DNA from: an uncultured Lachnospiraceae bacterium
Lineage (GTDB): Bacteria > Bacillota > Clostridia > Lachnospirales > Lachnospiraceae
DNA: 64,000 nucleotides
Assembly: GCA_949287925.1 (NCBI GenBank)
Contig: CASEIR010000006.1
Location: 39,145-103,144 of the forward strand
Reading direction: 5' to 3'
Shown here: positions 58,897 to 64,000 of the stretch, in pieces
How positions within the stretch are numbered: the first letter of the stretch is position 1
How the letters are laid out: every line of letters starts with the position of its first letter
Translations under genes and position numbers: made by a program
The notes under the pieces: model-generated
Told to the model about the DNA's origin: nothing
Database searches by the model: none
What the model saw: the letters and a program-made list of their open reading frames with translations, nothing else

Positions 58897-58925
58897 CGAA
58901 CATATTTTCTGAAAACATCTGTTTG
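58897..58925. promoter_or_regulatory. Two degenerate LexA boxes near the lexA promoter
   Basis: CGAACATATTTTCT (58897-58910) has a perfect left half and a weak right half. AAAACATCTGTTTG (58912-58925) has two changed outer bases and overlaps the -35 of the lexA promoter. Weak sites would give mild autoregulation of lexA. Confidence 0.4.
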
Positions 58926-58951
58926 CTTTTCAAAGTCTGTTATGTTAAAAT
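58923..58951 (+). promoter_or_regulatory. Sigma-A promoter for lexA, extended -10
   Basis: TTGCTT (58923-58928), a 17-base spacer and TAAAAT (58946-58951), preceded by TGT (extended -10). The lexA ATG is 57 bases downstream. Confidence 0.6.
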
Positions 58952-59008
58952 AAATCATAAGCTTTTCGAACGAAAAAAACGATACATCTTATCTTTGGAG
59001 GTATACCT

Positions 59009-59623
59009 ATGTCACAGGGAAAGATCAGCGCCAAGCAATTGGAGATTTTAGAATATATTAAATCACAGATTCTGGAGCGGGGATTCCCGCCTTCTGTCCG
59101 TGATATCTGTGAAGCGGTGCATTTAAAGTCCACTTCTTCGGTTCACTCTCATCTGGAGACGCTGGAGAAGAACGGCTATATCCGCCGGGATCCTACAAAG
59201 CCAAGAGCCATTGAGATTCTGGATGAATCCTTTAATTTCAACCGGCGCGAGATGGTCAACGTGCCCATGGTAGGCCGCGTTGCCGCCGGAGAACCCATCC
59301 TGGCGGAACAGAATATTGAAAACTACTTTCCCATCCCGATGGAATATATGCCGAACAATCAGACTTTCATGCTGAAGGTACGCGGAGAAAGTATGATCAA
59401 TGCCGGTATCTTCGACGGCGATTATGTATTGGTGGAGCAGATGCAGACCGCCCGCAACGGCGACATGGTGGTAGCTCTGATTGAGGACGGCGCTACGGTA
59501 AAGACATTCTACCGGGAAGAAGGCGTGATCCGTCTCCAGCCGGAGAATGACGCCCTGGAGCCAATCATTGTAAAAGATGTACAGATTATGGGAAAGGTGA
59601 TCGGTGTATTTCGTTTCTTATAA
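59009..59623 (+). CDS. lexA: SOS repressor LexA
   Basis: A 204-residue LexA. The N-terminal winged helix (ISAKQLEILEYIKSQILERG, PPSVRDICEAVHLKSTSSVH) binds CGAAC-N4-GTTCG boxes. The self-cleavage bond is Ala93-Gly94 in GRVAAGEP; the catalytic Ser128 lies in VRGESMINAGIFDGD and Lys165 in GATVKTFYRE. RecA-ssDNA filaments trigger cleavage and release SOS genes. It is divergent from the LysM gene, as lexA and yneA are in Bacillus, with at least two good boxes between. TGGAGG is just upstream of ATG 59009. Confidence 0.97.
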   Translation: MSQGKISAKQLEILEYIKSQILERGFPPSVRDICEAVHLKSTSSVHSHLETLEKNGYIRRDPTKPRAIEILDESFNFNRREMVNVPMVGRVAAGEPILAEQNIENYFPIPMEYMPNNQTFMLKVRGESMINAGIFDGDYVLVEQMQTARNGDMVVALIEDGATVKTFYREEGVIRLQPENDALEPIIVKDVQIMGKVIGVFRFL

Positions 59624-59627
59624 AAAA

Positions 59628-59671
59628 ATGGACAGATTGTAAATCAGCACAATCTGTCCATCTTTGTTTTA
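59628..59671 (+). terminator. Bidirectional terminator between lexA and rsfS
   Basis: Perfect 13-base stem, 59628-59640 with 59649-59661, loop of 8. A T-rich tract follows on the plus strand (CTTTGTTTT), and the seven A before it give a T run on the minus strand, so it ends both convergent transcripts. Confidence 0.85.
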
Positions 59672-59680
59672 CAGTTCATA

Positions 59681-60034
59681 TTAAGCAAGTTCTTCCGCAA
59701 GGACTCGTCTCCCGTCGCTCCAGATCCGTTCCAGATTATAAAAACTTCTTCCTTCTTTATCAAACACATGTACAATCACATCGCCATAATCCATCAGCAC
59801 CCAGCTTCCGGAATTTCTTCCCTCCTGCTGCTTCAGCATATAGCCTTTCTCATGCATCTTTTCATCCACATTTTCTACCAGCGCCTGAATCTGGCTGTCG
59901 CTGGCGCCGGTGCAAATCACGAAATAATCTGCAATTACAGAAACCTGGGAAATGTCAATAACCGCAATATCTTCTCCCTTTTTGTCCTCCAAGGCGTGGA
60001 AAACAATTTCTGCCATTCTTTTTGCCTGCTCCAT
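59681..60034 (-). CDS. rsfS: Ribosomal silencing factor RsfS
   Basis: A 117-residue protein of the RsfS/Iojap family, which binds L14 on the 50S subunit and blocks subunit joining in starvation. Visible: AVIDISQVSVIADYFVICTG near residue 23, SDSQIQALVENVDEKMHEKG, and SWVLMDYGDVIVHVFDKEGR followed by YNLERIWSDG, all family signatures. AAGGAGG precedes ATG 60034. It is the last gene of the minus-strand block after yqeK (12 bases). Confidence 0.96.
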   Translation of the reverse strand: MEQAKRMAEIVFHALEDKKGEDIAVIDISQVSVIADYFVICTGASDSQIQALVENVDEKMHEKGYMLKQQEGRNSGSWVLMDYGDVIVHVFDKEGRSFYNLERIWSDGRRVLAEELA

Positions 60035-60046
60035 ACTACTCCTCCT

Positions 60047-60625
60047 TTATTTATGTAATACTTCTTTATAATATTCATAAGCTTTTTGGGTCATCGGATC
60101 GATAGGTTTTCCTTTACTGTCCAGATACACCAGTGAATCCTTCAGGATCCGGTAAAGACACTCGTCAATATCTTCAAATGCCATCTTACGCACTTCTGCC
60201 ATATTGGGCAGCTCCATCCTGCCTGGCTCGATATAATCCGCAATATAGATGATCTTCTCCAGAAGACTCATATGGGGTCTTCCGGTGGTATGACTGGCGA
60301 TGGCATTGATGATCGCCTTGTCTTCCACGTGATACTTCTTTGCCGCCAGGAACGCACCCAGTTTGGCATGAAGCAGACTGGGGTTCTCACGCTCCACTTC
60401 CGTTACATTTAAGCGGTATTTTTCACACATCTTTATCTTGTTATCTGCGGAAATGCATTTAGCACAGTCATGCAGAAGTCCTGCCATCAGAGCCTGATCA
60501 ATATCCTCGTCATAGCGCATCGCCATAGATGCCGCTGTATACATAACACCAAGTGTATGTTCATAACGTTCTTTATCCAGTTCTGTGATCAGTTTTCTGC
60601 GAATTTTAGTTATCTGAGGATTCAT
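60047..60625 (-). CDS. yqeK: HD-domain hydrolase YqeK (diadenosine tetraphosphatase)
   Basis: A 192-residue HD-domain protein. The metal ligands are visible in RYEHTLGVMYTAASMAMRYD (His), GLLHDCAKCIS (His-Asp) and the later SLLHAKLGAFLAAKKYHVED and IASHTTGRPHMS. Bacillus YqeK splits Ap4A symmetrically into two ADP. The start is uncertain: ATG 60625 gives the natural N-terminus MNPQITKIRRK; ATG 60637 lies just after nadD and nearer to a GGA; the frame opens at 60673. nadD-yqeK-rsfS is a conserved Firmicutes order. Confidence 0.9.
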   Translation of the reverse strand: MNPQITKIRRKLITELDKERYEHTLGVMYTAASMAMRYDEDIDQALMAGLLHDCAKCISADNKIKMCEKYRLNVTEVERENPSLLHAKLGAFLAAKKYHVEDKAIINAIASHTTGRPHMSLLEKIIYIADYIEPGRMELPNMAEVRKMAFEDIDECLYRILKDSLVYLDSKGKPIDPMTQKAYEYYKEVLHK

Positions 60626-60638
60626 TCTTATACACATC

Positions 60639-61244
60639 CTAACGATATAAATTTTTATGAGTGATATATTCAAACACGGCTTTCGGAAGGAAGGAATCTA
60701 TCTTCCTTCCTTCTTTGATCATACTGCGCAGCTCATGGGATGAGATCCGCAGTAGCGGCGTGACCAAAAGTCGTATATCTGCGTGAAAACGGTCTCTTAA
60801 CTCCTCGATCCTGCTTTCCATCTTCTTTTTTGAATTCATCTCATCACGGTAAGTTGCCAGAACCGTACAGTTGGGAAATATCCGCTCCGGATGAATCCAG
60901 GAATCGATGGCAAACAGAGAATCGGCTCCGATAATAAAATAAAACCAATCTTCCGGACGTGTATTGTGAAAATGCTCCATCGTCTGGTAAGAACAGGATA
61001 TTTCTTTGCGCTCTGCCTCATACAGCTCCTGCCGGAAATACGGTACTTCCCGGATCGCAAGATCAACCATGCGCACACGATCTTCCACATCCGCTTCGAT
61101 AGTACTGCTTTTTTTGTGGGGCGGATTGCCGTTTGGCATAAACCATACCTCATCCAGATGAAAGGCCTCATATGCGGCATTCGCCAGCATCAGATGGCCG
61201 TTGTGTATCGGATCAAACGTTCCGCCCATGATTCCGATTTTCAT
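60639..61244 (-). CDS. nadD: Nicotinate-nucleotide adenylyltransferase
   Basis: A 201-residue nucleotidyltransferase that joins NaMN and ATP to give deamido-NAD. The start MKIGIMGGTFDPIHNGHLML contains the GGTFDPxHxGH phosphate-binding motif, VWFMPNGNPPHKKS follows near 33, and the ISSHELRSMIKEGRKIDSFL near the end is the ISSTxIR motif. It is read from the minus strand 20 bases after yhbY. Confidence 0.97.
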   Translation of the reverse strand: MKIGIMGGTFDPIHNGHLMLANAAYEAFHLDEVWFMPNGNPPHKKSSTIEADVEDRVRMVDLAIREVPYFRQELYEAERKEISCSYQTMEHFHNTRPEDWFYFIIGADSLFAIDSWIHPERIFPNCTVLATYRDEMNSKKKMESRIEELRDRFHADIRLLVTPLLRISSHELRSMIKEGRKIDSFLPKAVFEYITHKNLYR

Positions 61245-61264
61245 AATTTCCCCTTTGTAATATA

Positions 61265-61555
61265 CTATGGCAGCTGAATCTTCTTATTCTTATCTTTCCC
61301 TTCCTTGTACAGCACGATCTTTTTTCCAATCACCTGTACCACCTGGGATTTGGTCCGTTCTGCTAACATCTGTGCCAATTCTCTTGGATCATCCATACAG
61401 TTTTTCAATACACTGATCTTGATCAACTCCCGTGCATCTAGCGCTTCCTGAATCGCTTTTGTAAATTCAGGCGTCATACTGTTCTTTCCGATCTGAAAGA
61501 TCGGGTCCATAGTCATGGCAAGACCTTTCAAGTATGCTCTTTGTTTAGTTGTCAT
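61265..61555 (-). CDS. yhbY: YhbY-family CRM-domain RNA-binding protein
   Basis: A 96-residue single CRM domain: MTTKQRAYLKGLAMTMDPIF at the N-terminus, QIGKNSMTPEFTKAIQEALD and RELIKISVLKNCMDDPRELA, with the GxxG-like loop and a basic C-terminal tail. The family binds pre-50S particles and helps assembly. It is located between obg and nadD, 14 bases after obg. The neighbours obg and rsfS also act on the 50S subunit. Confidence 0.95.
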   Translation of the reverse strand: MTTKQRAYLKGLAMTMDPIFQIGKNSMTPEFTKAIQEALDARELIKISVLKNCMDDPRELAQMLAERTKSQVVQVIGKKIVLYKEGKDKNKKIQLP

Positions 61556-61569
61556 AAGCTTTTTACTCC

Positions 61570-62868
<1,299 letters not shown>

Positions 62869-62972
62869 TTAATCTGTACTTTCATCAGTATACCACATAC
62901 GTCTTCATTTTACTACGAAATCACCGGAAGTCCCTAATGCACATTCCGGTAAATGCAAGCGGCCGCCATTGC

Positions 62973-63005
62973 AAAAAGGAGTGCTGCCCTACTGTGCAAC
63001 ACTCC
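62973..63005 (-). terminator. Terminator between rpmA and obg (minus strand)
   Basis: Bases 62978-62987 pair with 62996-63005 (10 pairs, one wobble), and on the minus strand a TTTTT run follows (62973-62977). It would end much of the rplU-prp-rpmA transcript, with read-through into obg. Confidence 0.75.
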
Positions 63006-63017
63006 CTGTCTTACTTC

Positions 63018-63302
63018 TTACTCTGCTACCGGATAGATAGAAACCTGTTTCTTATCTCTTCCTTTTCTCTCAAATCTGACAACGCCGTCCACCAGTGCGA
63101 ACAAGGTATCGTCACCGCCGCGTCCCACATTGACACCCGGATGGATCTTCGTTCCACGCTGTCTGTAGAGGATGTTTCCAGCTTTTACGAACTGGCCGTC
63201 AGCTCTCTTAGCGCCAAGTCTCTTGGACTCGGAGTCTCTGCCGTTCTTTGTAGAACCAACACCCTTTTTATGAGCAAAAAACTGAAGGTTTAATTTCATC
63301 AT
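63018..63302 (-). CDS. rpmA: 50S ribosomal protein L27 with cleaved N-terminal extension
   Basis: A 94-residue L27, a protein near the peptidyl-transferase centre. It begins [20 protein letters not shown]: the segment up to QFF is the Firmicutes extension removed by Prp, leaving the mature start AHKKG. The end of prp and the start overlap (ATGA), and GAGGAGGTG lies 8 bases upstream. The rest ([40 protein letters not shown]) is standard. Confidence 0.98.
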   Translation of the reverse strand: MMKLNLQFFAHKKGVGSTKNGRDSESKRLGAKRADGQFVKAGNILYRQRGTKIHPGVNVGRGGDDTLFALVDGVVRFERKGRDKKQVSIYPVAE

Positions 63303-63640
63303 GGTAGTTGCACCTCCTCGAATGTTAAATCAATATATTCCGCATAGTTCTCGTCATCTTCCATCTGTGTCAGACCCAAAACCAAGGTTTTCAACAACAG
63401 CTGCCCTTCTTTTGTCGGGCTGCTCTGCAGCATCACGTGAAGTTGTCCGGACGTTTCGTCCGAATCAGCCCGGAACCTGTCTTCCGTAAAAGCTTCCAGC
63501 GCATTCACCGTATTAATCATCAGAACGGATGCCGCGGCACACACGATATCGTCTCCGGCATCGGCATATCCCGCATGTCCCTCCGCTTCAAAACCAATAT
63601 ATCTCTTCTTTGAATCCTGATAGATGGTTACATGAATCAT
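63299..63640 (-). CDS. prp: Ribosomal-processing cysteine protease Prp
   Basis: A 113-residue protease that removes the N-terminal extension of L27. The catalytic His and Cys are in [20 protein letters not shown], spaced as in the Staphylococcus enzyme (His near 22, Cys near 34). It sits between rplU and rpmA, the conserved place, and its stop overlaps the rpmA start. The presence of the QFF cleavage site in this window's L27 confirms the pair is functional in principle. Confidence 0.96.
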   Translation of the reverse strand: MIHVTIYQDSKKRYIGFEAEGHAGYADAGDDIVCAAASVLMINTVNALEAFTEDRFRADSDETSGQLHVMLQSSPTKEGQLLLKTLVLGLTQMEDDENYAEYIDLTFEEVQLP

Positions 63641-63654
63641 GGATACTCTCCAAA

Positions 63655-63963
63655 TTAAGCGTTGATCTTGTTGATCTTAACAGCGGTGTACTGCTGTCTG
63701 TGACCGTTCTTCTTATGGTATCCAGTTTTTCTCTTATACTTGTAAACGATGACCTTTTTCGCCTTTCCGTTCTCTACTACAGAAGCTTCGACAGTTGCTC
63801 CTTCAACGGTCGGGTTACCGATCTTCATTCCGTTGTCACTTACTGCAAGCACTTGGTCAAATGTATAAGTCTCTCCGGCTTCTACACCAAGCTTTTCTAC
63901 TTTAATGATATCGCCTTCGGCTACTTTGTACTGTTTACCACCTGTTGCTATAATCGCGTACAT
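63655..63963 (-). CDS. rplU: 50S ribosomal protein L21
   Basis: A 102-residue L21: [20 protein letters not shown], then [19 protein letters not shown] and the C-terminal basic [20 protein letters not shown]. The start is ATG 63963 with GGAGGTG 5-6 bases upstream on the minus strand; the frame runs on to 63993 but without a site. Only 37 bases upstream are in the window, so the L21 leader RNA expected in Firmicutes cannot be judged. Confidence 0.98.
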   Translation of the reverse strand: MYAIIATGGKQYKVAEGDIIKVEKLGVEAGETYTFDQVLAVSDNGMKIGNPTVEGATVEASVVENGKAKKVIVYKYKRKTGYHKKNGHRQQYTAVKINKINA

Positions 63964-64000
63964 ATGGCACCTCCTATTATCATTACTCGCCAACTACGGT

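Overview
The window is a contiguous piece of a bacterial chromosome of moderate GC content. It most likely comes from an anaerobic, spore-forming Clostridia, and the gene families point to Lachnospiraceae. The evidence is: sporulation genes (yqfC, yqfD, a SpoVB-like flippase, a BofC-like protein); anaerobic redox and one-carbon genes (nfnAB, fhs, an iron-dependent alcohol dehydrogenase); small Clostridia families (DUF4321, DUF4250, DUF378, DUF896, DUF5685); purine-rich Shine-Dalgarno sites before nearly every gene; and a Bacillus-type LexA/SOS region. The genus cannot be fixed from the sequence alone. No prophage, insertion sequence, CRISPR array, rRNA or tRNA gene was seen.

Layout. 1-4.7 kb: the end of alr, a MazF toxin without an adjacent antitoxin, a CBS/CorC protein, YebC, the sulfhydrylase MetY and the ClpP-like TepA. 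4.7-14.4 kb: ftsK, fhs, a zinc-ribbon membrane protein, an alcohol dehydrogenase with its own promoter and terminator, nfnAB and two tiny genes, one frameshifted. 14.4-20.3 kb: bioY behind a probable BirA operator, a ZIP transporter, rlmH, a marR/MATE pair whose transporter gene is frameshifted, and a DUF5685/J-domain/membrane-protein trio. 20.3-28.8 kb: yqfC-yqfD-phoH-ybeY, SpoVB-like flippase, pyridoxal kinase, BofC-like protein, DUF896, DUF4250, miaB and a small membrane protein. 28.8-39.2 kb: mutS-mutL-miaA, a PLP lyase, two flavoproteins and DUF4321. 39.2-49.4 kb: the cell-shape and division cluster radC-mreBCD-mrdA-minCDE-rodA, then mgsA and a D,D-carboxypeptidase. 49.4-56.3 kb: DUF378, radical SAM protein, HlyD-like protein, yggS-sepF-ylmH-lspA-rluD and a cytidylate-kinase-like protein. 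56.3-59.7 kb: ttcA and a XerS-like recombinase, then a divergent LysM/lexA SOS pair. 59.7-64 kb, minus strand: rplU-prp-rpmA-obg-yhbY-nadD-yqeK-rsfS.

How it fits together. Most genes are core functions packed in operons with overlaps of 1-40 bases. Three themes stand out: envelope growth and division (mre/min/rodA/PBP2, sepF, lspA, D,D-carboxypeptidase), RNA and ribosome maturation (ybeY, rlmH, miaA, miaB, ttcA, rluD, yhbY, obg, rsfS, prp/rpmA), and genome maintenance (mutSL, lexA, ftsK, xer, radC).

The most interesting signals are regulatory or structural rather than a new gene system. They are: a divergent SOS promoter in which a LexA box lies between consensus -35 and -10 elements; BirA-type and MarR-type palindromes placed on promoters; two terminator-like hairpins that contain the ribosome-binding site of the next gene; a PBP2 with about 230 extra residues; an orphan MazF; a Cys-rich J-domain protein in a conserved-looking unknown trio; and two one-base frameshifts.
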